A stretch of 54,386 bases of DNA, from NCBI GenBank assembly GCA_944376695.1, contig CALWDM010000009.1:1-54386 (forward strand), read 5' to 3'. A program made the translations under genes and the position numbers. A model generated the notes under the pieces. It made no database searches, was not told where the DNA came from, and was given only the letters and a program-made list of their open reading frames with translations. Below are positions 25,452 through 35,202 of this stretch, piece after piece. This DNA is from an uncultured Mediterraneibacter sp. (lineage in GTDB: Bacteria > Bacillota > Clostridia > Lachnospirales > Lachnospiraceae). How positions within the stretch are numbered: position 1 is the first letter of the stretch; every line of letters starts with the position of its first letter.

Positions 25452-25493
25452 GTTGTTATAACAACAGATATTCATTTTAAATTATATTATACT
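25452..25493 (+). promoter_or_regulatory. Probable Crp/Fnr operator and hcp promoter
   Basis: The perfect palindrome GTTGTTATAACAAC is at 25452-25465. A TATACT -10 box is at 25488-25493, with no good -35 at the expected place (CAGATA). If transcription starts near 25500, the palindrome is centred at about -41.5, the classic class-II activator position. A second smaller repeat, GAAAtctgTTTC, lies at 25527-25538. Confidence 0.6.
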
Positions 25494-25560
25494 GTCCCGG
25501 GAAACACAAGCCCTTATATGTACAATGAAATCTGTTTCGATTCTATTAAGGAGGTAAGAT

Positions 25561-27201
25561 ATGGAACAAAAAATGTTTTGCTATCAGTGTCAGGAAACTG
25601 CCGGAGGCAGGGGATGCACCATGTCCGGCGTATGCGGGAAGAAGCCCGATGTGGCGGCCATGCAGGATCTGCTCGTCTATGTCACAAAAGGAATTTCGGC
25701 TGTTACAACTGTTTTGCGTCAGGAGGGCAAACAGGTATCTGCGGAGATTAACCATCTGATTACCCAGAACCTGTTTATCACAATCACCAATGCGAATTTT
25801 GACAGGGACAGCATTGAGGAGGGAATCCGCGCCACGCTCACAGAAAAGGAAGCTCTGCTGGCGCGGGTGTCAGATCCTTCCCTCCTGCCTGAAGCCGCCA
25901 GATGGGACGGCTCCGGAAGCTGGGAAGAAAAGGCCGGAACTGTCGGTGTTCTTTCTGCAGAAAACGAGGATATCCGTTCTCTGCGGGAACTGATCACCTA
26001 TGGCTTAAAGGGGATGTCCGCTTACTTGAAGCACGCGAATGTCCTGCTGAAGAACGACGGCGGGGCAGACGCCTTCCTTCAGCGGGCGCTGGCGGCTACG
26101 CTGGATGACAGCCTCAGCGTGGAGGAGCTGATTGCTCTGACGATGGAAACCGGAAAGCACGGCGTCTCCGTCATGGCTCTGCTGGACAGGGCAAACACAG
26201 AAGCCTACGGGAATCCGGAAATCACCAGGGTGAATATCGGCGTCGGGAAAAATCCCGGCATTCTGGTTTCCGGCCACGACCTTCGGGATCTGGAAATGCT
26301 GCTGGAGCAGACGCAGGGAACCGGCGTGGATGTGTATACCCATTCCGAGATGCTCCCCGCCCATTATTACCCGGCGTTCAAAAAGTATCCCAACTTTACC
26401 GGCAACTACGGCAATGCGTGGTGGAAGCAGAAGGAGGAATTTGAATCCTTCAACGGCCCCGTTCTGATGACGACCAACTGCATCGTGCCGCCCGGGGACA
26501 GCTACAGAGACAGGCTCTATACCACCGGCGCTGCCGGATATCCGGGATGCACCCATATTCCAGGAGAAATTGGAGAGCAGAAGGATTTTTCTGCCATAAT
26601 TGAGCACGCAAAAAGATGTCCCGCGCCCACTGAGATCGAAACGGGAGAACTGACCGGCGGATTTGCGCACGCGCAGGTTCTGTCTCTGGCGGATCAGATC
26701 GTTGAAGCGGTAAAAAGCGGCGCGATCAAAAAGTTCGTTGTGATGGCGGGCTGTGACGGTCGGGCCAGGAGCCGGGAATACTATACCGAATTTGCCAGGG
26801 CGCTGCCAAAGGACGCTGTGATCCTGACAGCCGGATGCGCGAAATTCAAATACAACAAGCTGGATCTGGGCGACATCAACGGGATTCCCCGGGTTCTGGA
26901 TGCCGGGCAGTGCAACGACTCGTATTCTCTGGCCGTCATTGCCCTGAAGCTTAAGGAAGTTTTCGGCCTGGATGATCTCAACGATCTTCCCATCATCTAC
27001 AACATTGCATGGTATGAGCAGAAAGCGGTCATCGTCCTGCTGGCGCTTTTGTATCTTGGCGTAAAAAATATCCATCTCGGCCCCACTCTCCCGGCGTTTT
27101 TAAGTCCCAATGTGGCAAAGCTCCTGACCGAGAACTTCGGCATTGCCGGAATTGGCGCCGTGGAAGAGGATATGAAACTGTTTTTTGACGCGGAGCATTG
27201 A
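25561..27201 (+). CDS. hcp: Hydroxylamine reductase / hybrid-cluster protein
   Basis: A 546-residue iron-sulfur protein that reduces hydroxylamine and, in enterics, nitric oxide. The N-terminal cluster cysteines are Cys7, Cys10, Cys19 and Cys25 ([14 protein letters not shown]...GVC). Hybrid-cluster ligands are in the conserved blocks [38 protein letters not shown] and [10 protein letters not shown]. Cysteine spacing and length are those of class I/II HCPs. AGGAGG sits 6 bp before the ATG. No hcr reductase gene is next to it. Expression is probably controlled by the divergent Crp/Fnr protein. Confidence 0.97.
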   Translation: MEQKMFCYQCQETAGGRGCTMSGVCGKKPDVAAMQDLLVYVTKGISAVTTVLRQEGKQVSAEINHLITQNLFITITNANFDRDSIEEGIRATLTEKEALLARVSDPSLLPEAARWDGSGSWEEKAGTVGVLSAENEDIRSLRELITYGLKGMSAYLKHANVLLKNDGGADAFLQRALAATLDDSLSVEELIALTMETGKHGVSVMALLDRANTEAYGNPEITRVNIGVGKNPGILVSGHDLRDLEMLLEQTQGTGVDVYTHSEMLPAHYYPAFKKYPNFTGNYGNAWWKQKEEFESFNGPVLMTTNCIVPPGDSYRDRLYTTGAAGYPGCTHIPGEIGEQKDFSAIIEHAKRCPAPTEIETGELTGGFAHAQVLSLADQIVEAVKSGAIKKFVVMAGCDGRARSREYYTEFARALPKDAVILTAGCAKFKYNKLDLGDINGIPRVLDAGQCNDSYSLAVIALKLKEVFGLDDLNDLPIIYNIAWYEQKAVIVLLALLYLGVKNIHLGPTLPAFLSPNVAKLLTENFGIAGIGAVEEDMKLFFDAEH

Positions 27202-27323
27202 ACAGGCGCCGCCGGCCTGATTGCCGGATAACTCCGGCTGACTGCCAAGTGCATGTTTCTGTAAATTTTGCGTGAACACACACATTTTTGTCTGGCATCT
27301 GCCAAAGTGTAAAGAAAAAATAC

Positions 27324-27352
27324 TTGACAGCGCCGTTTCGCTCATGTATGAT
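27324..27352 (+). promoter_or_regulatory. Promoter for ylxM-ffh
   Basis: A consensus -35, TTGACA (27324-27329), and TATGAT (27347-27352) have a 17-bp spacer, 16 bp before the ylxM start codon. The preceding 120 bp after hcp contain short GC-rich inverted stretches but no convincing terminator. Confidence 0.8.
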
Positions 27353-27368
27353 AGCAAAGGTGACAGCA

Positions 27369-27719
27369 ATGGATAAGATTTTAGAGCGGGCGTTATTATA
27401 CGATTTTTACGGAGAGCTTCTGACTGCGCACCAGAAGGAGATATACGAACAGTTTGTCCTGGACGATCTTTCTCTGAGCGAGATCGCGGAAAGTGAAGGA
27501 ATCAGCAGACAGGGCGTACATGATCTTGTCAGGCGGTGCCAGAAAGCTCTGGAAGGCTATGAGGCAAAGCTGCATCTGGTGGAAAAGTTTCTGGCGGTAA
27601 AGGAGAAGGTCGCCCGGATTGACAGAGTGCTGGAAGAATGGCAGCGGGAAAAAGACGATCCGGAGGAGATCATAGAACGGCTCCGGGATATTTCTTCAGA
27701 AATTATCGAGGATTTGTAG
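27369..27719 (+). CDS. ylxM: YlxM/p13 family SRP-associated HTH protein
   Basis: A 116-residue protein with a sigma-factor-like helix-turn-helix (LSLSEIAESEGISRQGVHDLVRR, about residues 34-56). It is encoded immediately before ffh, the position conserved in Firmicutes. The family is linked to signal recognition particle function by context rather than by a known mechanism. ATG 27369 has AAAGGTGA before it; a longer upstream frame crosses the promoter and is rejected. Confidence 0.9.
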   Translation: MDKILERALLYDFYGELLTAHQKEIYEQFVLDDLSLSEIAESEGISRQGVHDLVRRCQKALEGYEAKLHLVEKFLAVKEKVARIDRVLEEWQREKDDPEEIIERLRDISSEIIEDL

Positions 27720-27757
27720 GATATAAATGAAATGCTACGGCACAGAGGAGTTATAGA

Positions 27758-29119
27758 ATGGCGTTTGACAGCTTAACAGAAAAACTTCAGAATGTTTTCC
27801 GGTCCCTGCGCAGCAAGGGCCGCCTTACGGAGGAGGACGTAAAGGCGGCTCTCAGAGAGGTCAGGATGGCGCTCCTTGAGGCGGATGTAAACTTTAAAGT
27901 TGCAAAAAGCTTTATAAAAGAAGTGCAGGAACGGGCTGTGGGGCAGGATGTAATGAATGGCCTGAATCCAGGGCAGATGGTGATCAAGATCGTGAATGAG
28001 GAACTCGTCAGGCTGATGGGTTCTGAGACGACAGAGATCAGACTGCAGCCGGGAAGCGCGATGACAGTCATTATGATGGCCGGTCTTCAGGGAGCGGGCA
28101 AGACGACCACCACGGCGAAGCTGGCGGGCAAATTCAAACTCAAAGGGAAGAAGCCGCTGCTCGCGGCATGTGACGTATACCGTCCGGCCGCGATCAGACA
28201 GCTCCAGATCAACGGAGAGAAGCAGGGCGTGGAAGTGTTCTCCATGGGAGATAAGAACCGCCCTGCGGACATCGCGAAGGCGGCGGTGCAGCATGCGGCT
28301 AAGAACGGCAATAATATCGTGATCCTGGATACAGCGGGACGCCTGCATATCGATGAGGCTATGATGTCGGAGCTGCAGGAGATCAAGGAGGCCGTAGAGG
28401 TTCACCAGACGATCCTTGTGGTCGATGCCATGACCGGCCAGGACGCAGTGAATGTGGCGGAAACCTTCAATGACAGGATCGGCATTGACGGCGTCATCGT
28501 CACGAAGCTGGACGGAGATACGAGAGGCGGCGCTGCGCTTTCTATCAAGGCAGTGACGGGCAGGCCGATCCTCTACGTCGGTATGGGCGAGAAGCTCTCT
28601 GATCTGGAACAGTTCTATCCTGACAGAATGGCGTCCCGGATTCTCGGGATGGGAGACGTGCTGTCCCTGATCGAGAAGGCAGGGGCTGAGATCGACCAGG
28701 AAAAGGCCATGCAGATGGCTGATAAGATGAAAAAAGCCCAGTTCGATTTCGACGACTATCTGACGAGCATGGAACAGATGCGTAAAATGGGCGGACTCTC
28801 CAGCATCATGAGCATGATGCCCGGAATGGGCGCGCTCGGCGGCAAAGGGAAAATACCGGATCTCGACTCGGAAGAAAACGAAAAGAAAATGGCAAGGATG
28901 GAGGCCATGATCCGCTCCATGACTCCTGAGGAGAGACGAAACCCGGATGTACTCAACCCCTCCAGGAAACACCGGATCGCCAGGGGTGCAGGCGTGGATA
29001 TCTCCGAGGTGAACCGGATGGTAAAACAGTTCAATGAGACCAGGAAGATGATGAAGAAGCTTCCTGGAATGATGGGCGGCAGAGGTGGCAAGAAGGGCAG
29101 ATTCAGACTTCCCTTTTGA
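27758..29119 (+). CDS. ffh: Signal recognition particle GTPase Ffh
   Basis: A 453-residue protein that binds signal sequences and 4.5S/6S-type SRP RNA and docks with FtsY. The N domain is followed by the G domain with GLQGAGKT (109-116), DTAGR and [10 protein letters not shown]. The C-terminal M domain is methionine-rich ([22 protein letters not shown]). The length and order are typical. AGGAGT precedes the ATG. It heads the run of ribosome genes rpsP to rplS. Confidence 0.98.
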   Translation: MAFDSLTEKLQNVFRSLRSKGRLTEEDVKAALREVRMALLEADVNFKVAKSFIKEVQERAVGQDVMNGLNPGQMVIKIVNEELVRLMGSETTEIRLQPGSAMTVIMMAGLQGAGKTTTTAKLAGKFKLKGKKPLLAACDVYRPAAIRQLQINGEKQGVEVFSMGDKNRPADIAKAAVQHAAKNGNNIVILDTAGRLHIDEAMMSELQEIKEAVEVHQTILVVDAMTGQDAVNVAETFNDRIGIDGVIVTKLDGDTRGGAALSIKAVTGRPILYVGMGEKLSDLEQFYPDRMASRILGMGDVLSLIEKAGAEIDQEKAMQMADKMKKAQFDFDDYLTSMEQMRKMGGLSSIMSMMPGMGALGGKGKIPDLDSEENEKKMARMEAMIRSMTPEERRNPDVLNPSRKHRIARGAGVDISEVNRMVKQFNETRKMMKKLPGMMGGRGGKKGRFRLPF

Positions 29120-29214
29120 CACATAGATCCTGCCGGAAGCGTTCGGCCGCACACGCGGCGGGGCTGGCGGCAGAAACAGCAATAGAAAACAGAAAGAAAA
29201 CAGAGGTGACAAAA

Positions 29215-29460
29215 ATGGCAGTAAAGATCAGATTGAGAAGAATGGGACAGAAGAAGGCTCCTTTTTACAGGATCGTGGTAGCTGATTCAAGATCCCCGAG
29301 AGACGGAAGATTCATCGAAGAGATCGGAACATACGATCCGAACTGTGATCCGAGCGCGATCAGAGTAGACGAAGAAGCGGCTAAGAAATGGCTGAATAAC
29401 GGCGCACAGCCGACTGAAGTTGTGGGTAAGATCTTCAAGGCGGCAGGTATCGGGAAATAA
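29215..29460 (+). CDS. rpsP: 30S ribosomal protein S16
   Basis: An 81-residue ribosomal protein, start [26 protein letters not shown], with the expected C-terminal helix. ATG 29215 lies 8 bp after GAGGTGA. A frame extends upstream across the ffh end but has no family match there. It is followed by khpA with a 23-bp gap. Confidence 0.98.
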   Translation: MAVKIRLRRMGQKKAPFYRIVVADSRSPRDGRFIEEIGTYDPNCDPSAIRVDEEAAKKWLNNGAQPTEVVGKIFKAAGIGK

Positions 29461-29483
29461 GATGTCTTTGCGGAGGTGCGCAA

Positions 29484-29711
29484 ATGAAAGAATTGGTTGA
29501 AATTATCGCAAAAGCGCTTGTAGACCATCCGGAGGAGGTCTCTGTCAATGAGAAGCAGGATGGAAAGACTACGGTGCTGGAGCTCCATGTGGCAGAAGGC
29601 GACATGGGAAAGGTGATCGGCAAGCAGGGGCGCATCGCAAAGGCGATCCGCTCTGTTGTAAAGGCAGCGGCAGCGAAGGAAGATAAAAGAGTCGTTGTCG
29701 ATATCGTATAG
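29484..29711 (+). CDS. khpA: KH-domain RNA-binding protein KhpA (YlqC)
   Basis: A 75-residue single KH domain with the GxxG loop at GKQG (VIGKQGRIAKAIR). In other Firmicutes it pairs with KhpB/Jag and binds small RNAs. The rpsP-khpA-rimM order is conserved. GGAGGTG precedes the ATG. Confidence 0.93.
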   Translation: MKELVEIIAKALVDHPEEVSVNEKQDGKTTVLELHVAEGDMGKVIGKQGRIAKAIRSVVKAAAAKEDKRVVVDIV

Positions 29712-29770
29712 TGTGAGGACTTCTGTGTATCCGGAGTGAAGCCGGGCGCGAAGTGCCGGCATATATGTGA

Positions 29771-29820
29771 AAAAGGGGGACAGTCTTTCATGGCATGAAG
29801 CGGCTGCCCCTTTCTTTTTC
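29771..29820 (+). terminator. Terminator-like hairpin between khpA and rimM
   Basis: AAAGGGGGACAG pairs with CTGCCCCTTT around a loop of about 20 nt, followed by CTTTTTC. It lies within an otherwise continuous operon, so it may be a partial terminator or attenuator before rimM-trmD. Confidence 0.55.
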
Positions 29821-29868
29821 CTGAAAGGAAGCGTCTGCCGCGGAGCAGAGGAGAAAGGAACCAGATAG

Positions 29869-30372
29869 ATGGAACAGTTTCTTCAGGTGGGAGTGATCTC
29901 GTCAACCCACGGAATCAGAGGCGAGGTAAAGGTCTTCCCGACAACGGATGACCCAATGCGTTTCAAAAGATTGAAAAAAGTGTTTTTAGAAACAGAAAGA
30001 GAGCGGTTTGAGCTCGAAGTCCAGTCAGTAAAATTCTTCAGGCAGTTCGCGATCGTGAAGTTCAAAGGCATTGATAATATAAATGATGTCGAAAAATATA
30101 AGGGGAAAGGGCTTTTTGTGCCCAGGGAAGACGCGGTGCCTCTGGAGGAGGACGAATACTATATTGCGGATCTGATCGGCATGGAAGTCTTTACTGAGGA
30201 CGGGCGCTTCGGCGTAGTCAGAGATGTGATGGAGACAGGGGCTAACGAAGTATATATCGTAGAGTCGGACGGGCACGGAGAGGTTCTGATCCCCGCGATA
30301 CGCCAGTGTGTCCTTGACGTAAATGTAGAAGAGAAAAAAATGAAGATCCGCCTGCTGGACGGGCTGATCTGA
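29869..30372 (+). CDS. rimM: 16S rRNA processing protein RimM
   Basis: A 167-residue ribosome maturation factor for the 30S head, which binds S19. The N-terminal RimM beta-barrel ([21 protein letters not shown]) is followed by a PRC-barrel ([21 protein letters not shown]). Its length is normal. AGAAAGGAACC precedes the start. Confidence 0.96.
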   Translation: MEQFLQVGVISSTHGIRGEVKVFPTTDDPMRFKRLKKVFLETERERFELEVQSVKFFRQFAIVKFKGIDNINDVEKYKGKGLFVPREDAVPLEEDEYYIADLIGMEVFTEDGRFGVVRDVMETGANEVYIVESDGHGEVLIPAIRQCVLDVNVEEKKMKIRLLDGLI

Positions 30373-30403
30373 TGATCCTGTATTTGAAAAGGAGATCAGA
30401 GCT

Positions 30404-31243
30404 ATGAATTTCCACATACTTACATTGTTTCCGGATATGGTCATGGACGGGCTGAATACGAGCATCATCGGGAGAGCTGTGAATGCGGGCCTGCTCTCTG
30501 TTGAGGCGGTCAATATCAGGGATTATGCTTTTAACAGGCATCAGAGCGTAGACGACTATCCATACGGCGGAGGAGCGGGGATGCTCATGCAGGCGGAGCC
30601 GGTCTATCTGGCGTATAAGGCTGTGGCAGATAAGATCGCGTCCGCGCAGTGTGTATCTCCGCAGTCTGTATCCGGGGAGTCCGAAGCTGCGGGCTGCGCG
30701 GCAGGGGAAGGACTGCCGGAGAAGCGCGCGTCAGAAAAAGGGCTCCGCGTTGTATATCTCTCCCCCCAGGGAGACGTGTTTGACCAGAAGATGGCAGAAG
30801 AACTGGCCCAGGAGGAAGACCTGATCCTGCTCTGCGGGCATTATGAGGGAATCGATGAGCGGGTATTAGAGGAGATCGTCACGGATTATGTTTCCATCGG
30901 GGATTATGTGCTCACAGGCGGCGAACTGCCGGCGATGGTCATGGTGGATGCCATTTCCCGGCTTGTGCCCGGCGTGCTCCACAATGATGTGTCCGCGGAG
31001 TTTGAATCTTTTCAGGATAATCTCCTGGAATACCCGCAGTATTCCAGGCCCGAGGAATGGCGCGGCAAGAAAGTCCCGCCTGTGCTTTTGTCGGGACATC
31101 ATGCGAATATTGAAAAATGGCGCAGAGAGCAGTCTATTCTGAGGACATATGAAAGGCGGCCGGATCTGTTTGAGAAATGCGAGCTGACAGAGAAGGAGCG
31201 TAAATGGCTGAAGGAAACCGTCAGTAAAGAAGAAGCTGTGTGA
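30404..31243 (+). CDS. trmD: tRNA (guanine37-N1)-methyltransferase TrmD
   Basis: A 279-residue SPOUT methyltransferase that makes m1G37 with SAM and prevents +1 frameshifting. The family start [12 protein letters not shown] and the knot motif [13 protein letters not shown] are present, with [12 protein letters not shown]. It is about 35 residues longer than usual because of a Ser/Gly/Ala-rich insert near residues 80-115 ([20 protein letters not shown]). AAGGAG precedes the ATG. Confidence 0.97.
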   Translation: MNFHILTLFPDMVMDGLNTSIIGRAVNAGLLSVEAVNIRDYAFNRHQSVDDYPYGGGAGMLMQAEPVYLAYKAVADKIASAQCVSPQSVSGESEAAGCAAGEGLPEKRASEKGLRVVYLSPQGDVFDQKMAEELAQEEDLILLCGHYEGIDERVLEEIVTDYVSIGDYVLTGGELPAMVMVDAISRLVPGVLHNDVSAEFESFQDNLLEYPQYSRPEEWRGKKVPPVLLSGHHANIEKWRREQSILRTYERRPDLFEKCELTEKERKWLKETVSKEEAV

Positions 31244-31312
31244 TACAGAGAACAAAGAGAATCCAAGAGGAGAAACCGGCGGAAAAACCGGGAGGAAAAT
31301 CCAAATCGCCTC

Positions 31313-31341
31313 TTGAAAATCATAAAGAAGTATGGTAAACT
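31313..31341 (+). promoter_or_regulatory. Promoter for rplS
   Basis: TTGAAA (31313-31318) and TAAACT (31336-31341) are separated by 17 bp. This gives rplS its own transcript in addition to read-through from trmD. Confidence 0.6.
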
Positions 31342-31423
31342 ACAACAGTTGTGAAAAGAAGAGCGATGGTCCTCTGGCACAAAGATGTGTTAAGAACGTC
31401 AAATATGAAGGAGGTCACACAAA
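31342..31423 (+). ncRNA. Candidate ribosomal protein L19 leader
   Basis: The stretch of about 80 nt between the promoter and rplS includes CACAAAGATGTG and GTTAAGAACG-type blocks. This is the position of the L19 autoregulatory leader known in Firmicutes. The fold was not computed, so the call rests on position and general resemblance. Confidence 0.35.
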
Positions 31424-31771
31424 ATGAACGAGATCATCAAGAAGATCGAAGCTGAGCAGTTAAAGGAGAACGCGCCGGAATTTCATGTGGGCGATACCGT
31501 AAGGGTACATGCCAAGATCAAAGAGGGTAACCGCGAGAGAATCCAGGTTTTTGAAGGAACAGTCCTGAAAAGACAGGGAGGCGGCGCGAGAGAGACTTTC
31601 ACAGTGAGAAAGACGTCCAATGGAATCGGTGTTGAGAAGACATGGCCGCTCCACTCTCCGCACGTTGAGAAGGTAGAGGTTGTCCGCAGAGGTAAAGTGA
31701 GAAGGGCAAAACTGAATTACTTAAGAAAACGCGTGGGAAAAGCTGCGAAGGTAAAAGAATTAGTAAAATAG
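31424..31771 (+). CDS. rplS: 50S ribosomal protein L19
   Basis: A 115-residue ribosomal protein at the 30S-50S interface. The conserved core [16 protein letters not shown] and [16 protein letters not shown] is followed by [28 protein letters not shown]. The strong ribosome site AAGGAGG is 8 bp before the ATG. A terminator follows the stop codon. Confidence 0.98.
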   Translation: MNEIIKKIEAEQLKENAPEFHVGDTVRVHAKIKEGNRERIQVFEGTVLKRQGGGARETFTVRKTSNGIGVEKTWPLHSPHVEKVEVVRRGKVRRAKLNYLRKRVGKAAKVKELVK

Positions 31772-31782
31772 TTGATTATGAG

Positions 31783-31817
31783 AGGGACAATTACAGAACT
31801 GTATATTGTCCCTTTTT
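31783..31817 (+). terminator. Rho-independent terminator after rplS
   Basis: AGGGACAAT pairs with ATTGTCCC, followed by TTTTT at 31813-31817. Confidence 0.85.
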
Positions 31818-31845
31818 GAATATACAGGGCCGATCTGGAGGGAGT

Positions 31846-32514
31846 ATGCAGGGTTTGGATTTCCGGAAAAAGAGGGGAAAGAAAGCAAAGAAGCCGGGCG
31901 CGTGGAGAAAGAGAGCGGCGCGCGGGGGGCTCAGGTTTGAGACTGTAAAAAAGAGAGAGCTGCATTTTGACCAGGAGAAGGCTCCTGACAGCAGGCTTGA
32001 GGCAAAGGGCGTCATCCTGTGGTTCACAGAGATCCTGATCGTGTGCATGGCGGCAGTACTGCTCGTGGCAGCATTCGGACAGAGAGTGAGCATTGCAGGG
32101 GATTCTATGGCGCCAGTGCTGAAGAATGGAGACATTATCCTTATCAACCGGGCGGTTTATCATTTCAGAGAACCTGCAAGAGGGGACATTATCGCTTTTT
32201 CCCAGGCTGGAGACAGGCATGACTCTGTGAAAAGGATTGTCGGCCTGCCAGGGGAAACTGTGCAGATCAAAGACGGGAAGCTCCTGATCAACGGGGAAGA
32301 GACGACTGCGGATATCTATGCGTCCGGGATCGAGTATGCCGGCCTTGCAGAGGAACCGGTAGAGCTGGGAGCTGACGAATATTTTGTGATGGGGGACAGT
32401 GGCACGGCAGGCGGCGACAGCAGAGAGCCGGGCACGGGCAATGTGAAGAAAGAAGAGATCCGCGGTAAGGCGTGGTATATCGCCTCCCCGCCGGAGGACA
32501 GGGGAACGATCTGA
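31846..32514 (+). CDS. lepB: Signal peptidase I (first of two, divergent C-terminal box)
   Basis: A 222-residue membrane peptidase. A basic N-terminal arm of about 60 residues precedes the transmembrane segment (about 62-80). The catalytic serine is Ser87 in GDSMAPVL, and the lysine is Lys129 in SVKRIVGLPGE. The C-terminal box, usually GDNRxxSxDSR, reads GDSGTAGGDSREPG, so it is degenerate. It may have a special substrate range or lower activity. ATG 31846 has GGAGGGA before it. A second, canonical lepB follows rbgA. Confidence 0.85.
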   Translation: MQGLDFRKKRGKKAKKPGAWRKRAARGGLRFETVKKRELHFDQEKAPDSRLEAKGVILWFTEILIVCMAAVLLVAAFGQRVSIAGDSMAPVLKNGDIILINRAVYHFREPARGDIIAFSQAGDRHDSVKRIVGLPGETVQIKDGKLLINGEETTADIYASGIEYAGLAEEPVELGADEYFVMGDSGTAGGDSREPGTGNVKKEEIRGKAWYIASPPEDRGTI

Positions 32515-32585
32515 GACTGATCTGACTCGGAGCCCCTTAACGAAAAACCGAGCCGTCAGACGGGACGGCGGAACGGAGTGGATAT

Positions 32586-33449
32586 ATGCATTTTCAATGG
32601 TATCCGGGGCATATGACAAAGGCCCGCAGGATGATGCAGGAAAATATAAAGCTGATCGATCTGATCATTGAGCTGACAGACGCCAGGATCCCGCTGAGCA
32701 GCAGGAATCCGGACATCGATGAGCTTGGAAAAAATAAGGCGCGGCTGATCCTTCTGAATAAGGCGGACCTGGCGGAGGAGACGGCCAGCAATGAATGGGT
32801 CGATTATTTCCGCGGAAAAGGCTATACTGCGGTGAAAGTGAATTCGAAAAAGGGCGGCGGCATGAAGTCGATCCAGTCCGTCATCCAGGAGGCATGCCGG
32901 GAAAAGACGGAGAGAGACCGCAGGAGAGGGATCTTAAACAGACCGGTGCGCGCGATGGTAGTGGGGATCCCGAATGTGGGAAAATCCACTTTTATCAATT
33001 CTCTTGCAGGAAAAGCGTGCGCCAGGACAGGGAACAGGCCTGGCGTCACAAAGGGGAAACAGTGGATCCGGCTGAACAAAAATGTGGAGCTTCTGGATAC
33101 GCCGGGTATCCTCTGGCCGAAGTTTGAGGATCAGGAAGTGGGGATGAAACTGGCGTTTATCGGTTCTATCAGAGACGAGATCCTCCAGACAGAGGAGCTG
33201 GCCTGGGAGCTGATAAAATTTTTAAACACAGGATATCCGGGCACACTGGAAGAAAAATACGGCATTCCGGCAGCAGAGAACGCCTGTGAGTGTCTGCGGA
33301 ATATCGCAGAGGCCAGACACTGTCTCGTGCGCGGAAAAGAGCTGGATACTGAAAAAGCCGCATCGATCCTGCTGGAGGATTTCCGGGGCGGAAAGCTGGG
33401 GCGCATAACCCTGGAAAAGCCGGAAGCTGAACAGGAAGGAAGATATTAA
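32586..33449 (+). CDS. rbgA: Ribosome biogenesis GTPase RbgA (YlqF)
   Basis: A 287-residue circularly permuted GTPase needed for late 50S assembly. The motif order is G4 (NKAD) near residue 59, then G1 (GIPNVGKS from 127), G3 (DTPG), and a C-terminal helical domain. The start MHFQWYPGHMTKARRMM is diagnostic. Its stop overlaps the next start (TAATG). Confidence 0.96.
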   Translation: MHFQWYPGHMTKARRMMQENIKLIDLIIELTDARIPLSSRNPDIDELGKNKARLILLNKADLAEETASNEWVDYFRGKGYTAVKVNSKKGGGMKSIQSVIQEACREKTERDRRRGILNRPVRAMVVGIPNVGKSTFINSLAGKACARTGNRPGVTKGKQWIRLNKNVELLDTPGILWPKFEDQEVGMKLAFIGSIRDEILQTEELAWELIKFLNTGYPGTLEEKYGIPAAENACECLRNIAEARHCLVRGKELDTEKAASILLEDFRGGKLGRITLEKPEAEQEGRY

Positions 33450-33985
33450 TGAGAGGTATAATCAGGAATATTTTTGGCGTCATGTTTTTTGTTGTGGTCG
33501 TTTTGGCCGCATCCTATTTTGTAGTTACATTTGTCGGGCAGAGAACTCAGGTGAGCGGAGAGTCTATGGAAACTACGCTTTCTGACGGGGATCATCTCAT
33601 TGTGGATAAAATATCGTACCGATTCCGCGACCCAAAGCGATATGATATTGTAGTGTTTTCGTACCGATATGAGAAAAATACATATTATATCAAAAGGATC
33701 ATCGGGCTGCCGGGGGAGACTGTGCAGATCTCGGAGGGATACGTATATATAAACGGCGCTCTGCTCGATGAGCATTATGGAAATGAAGTGATGAATAACC
33801 CGGGGCTGGCCGCAGAACCGGTCACACTGGGACCGGATGAATATTTTGTACTCGGGGATAACCGCAATAACAGTCAGGACAGCCGTTCCGCAAACGTGGG
33901 AGTGCTGCGCAGAGACGAGCTGGTGGGGCGTGCCTGGATTCGGATCTGGCCCTTTGATAAATTCGGAGTGATCAGACATGAATAG
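33449..33985 (+). CDS. lepB: Signal peptidase I (second, canonical)
   Basis: A 178-residue membrane-anchored peptidase that cleaves Sec signal peptides on the outer face. It has one transmembrane segment (about 8-28), Ser39 (GESMETT), Lys82 (YIKRIIGLPGE), and the intact box GDNRNNSQDSR. Length and order match single-TM Firmicute SipS/SipT types. It overlaps both neighbours (1 bp with rbgA, 8 bp with rnhB), so translation is coupled. Confidence 0.96.
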   Translation: MRGIIRNIFGVMFFVVVVLAASYFVVTFVGQRTQVSGESMETTLSDGDHLIVDKISYRFRDPKRYDIVVFSYRYEKNTYYIKRIIGLPGETVQISEGYVYINGALLDEHYGNEVMNNPGLAAEPVTLGPDEYFVLGDNRNNSQDSRSANVGVLRRDELVGRAWIRIWPFDKFGVIRHE

Positions 33986-34742
33986 GAAAAGTATTTCACA
34001 GATAAAAGCAGAGTTCAGGAAGGCAGACGCCGCGCAGCGGGAGAGACTGTACGAAACATACTGCTCTGATGAGCGCAGAGGAGTACAGAATCTGATCAGC
34101 GCATACAGAAAAAAGGAAGAAGCTCTGCAAAAGGAGCGCATGCGTCTGGAGGCGATGCGCAGCTTTGAGCGGAAGTACAGTGTGTACGGTCTGATCTGCG
34201 GGATCGATGAGGCGGGACGGGGACCGCTGGCTGGTCCCGTGGTCGCTGGGGCAGTTATCCTGCCGGAGGACTGCGAGATCCTTTATCTGAATGATTCTAA
34301 AAAGCTGTCCCCTGCAAAGAGGGAGCTGCTTTATGATGAGATCATGGAAAAGGCAGAAGCTGTGGGAGTGGGCATGGCGTCTCCCGCGAGGATCGATGAG
34401 ATCAATATCCTCCAGGCGACTTATGAGGCGATGCGGGAGGCTATCGGCAATCTCGGAGCGTCTCCTCAGCTTCTTCTGAATGACGCGGTAACCATACCGG
34501 GCGTCAGTATCCCGCAGGCGCCGATCATCAGGGGAGATGCCAAAAGCGTGTCTGTCGCCGCTGCCAGCATTATCGCCAAAGTAACGCGGGACAGACTGAT
34601 GGTACGGTACGATGAGCTCCTGCCGGGATACGGGTTCGCGCAGCACAAAGGATACGGATCAAAGGAGCATATCGAGGCGATCCGGCGTTTGGGTCCCACG
34701 CCAGTCCACAGACAGACTTTTATAAAAAAATTTCTGGCATGA
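33978..34742 (+). CDS. rnhB: Ribonuclease HII
   Basis: A 254-residue nuclease that cuts RNA in RNA-DNA hybrids. The catalytic block GIDEAGRGPLAGPVVAGAV has Asp77 and Glu78. LNDSKKLSPAKRE and AASIIAKVTRDRLM follow. A basic, coiled N-terminal extension of about 70 residues precedes the catalytic core, as in B. subtilis RnhB. It begins inside the end of lepB. Confidence 0.96.
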   Translation: MNRKSISQIKAEFRKADAAQRERLYETYCSDERRGVQNLISAYRKKEEALQKERMRLEAMRSFERKYSVYGLICGIDEAGRGPLAGPVVAGAVILPEDCEILYLNDSKKLSPAKRELLYDEIMEKAEAVGVGMASPARIDEINILQATYEAMREAIGNLGASPQLLLNDAVTIPGVSIPQAPIIRGDAKSVSVAAASIIAKVTRDRLMVRYDELLPGYGFAQHKGYGSKEHIEAIRRLGPTPVHRQTFIKKFLA

Positions 34743-34811
34743 ACATGCAGCGGCAGGGCGGCGCCTGCCGGGAACAGGCTGAGATACGGGAACAGGCGGA
34801 GAGATGAGGAT

Positions 34812-35198
34812 ATGGGGGAGAGAAGAGGAAGCAGATTTCAGGAGCAGCAGAGAAAGAGTACCAGGCAGACCGGGACGGATTATGAGCGGGCGGCCGGATA
34901 TTATCTGGAACAGCTTGGGTATGAGATTCTGGAATATAATTACAGGTGCAGGACAGGAGAGATCGACCTGATCGCGAAAGATGGGGAATACCTGGTATTC
35001 TGCGAGGTCAAGTACCGCTCTGACGGAAGGAAAGGCAGCCCGCTGGAGGCAGTGAGCCCGGGCAAGCAGCGGACGATCTTCCGGTGTGCCATGTTTTATC
35101 TGGCGGAGCATCACAGAGAGAACATACCGTGCCGGTTCGATGTAATCGGGATAGAAGGGACGGAAGTGGTACATATTAAAAATGCATTTGCGGGGTGA
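34812..35198 (+). CDS. yraN: UPF0102 family endonuclease-like protein YraN
   Basis: A 128-residue protein with a PD-(D/E)xK-like fold (GEIDLIAKDGEYLVFCEVKYR), commonly next to rnhB. The biochemical role is not established. GAGG precedes the ATG. The 69-bp gap after rnhB carries a short direct repeat of CGGGAACAGGC. Confidence 0.92.
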   Translation: MGERRGSRFQEQQRKSTRQTGTDYERAAGYYLEQLGYEILEYNYRCRTGEIDLIAKDGEYLVFCEVKYRSDGRKGSPLEAVSPGKQRTIFRCAMFYLAEHHRENIPCRFDVIGIEGTEVVHIKNAFAG

Positions 35199-35202
35199 AG
35201 AT

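Noticed and set aside
27773-29212. A 479-codon open frame opposite ffh
   Set aside because: Antisense shadow of ffh with His/Arg-rich translation and no motif.
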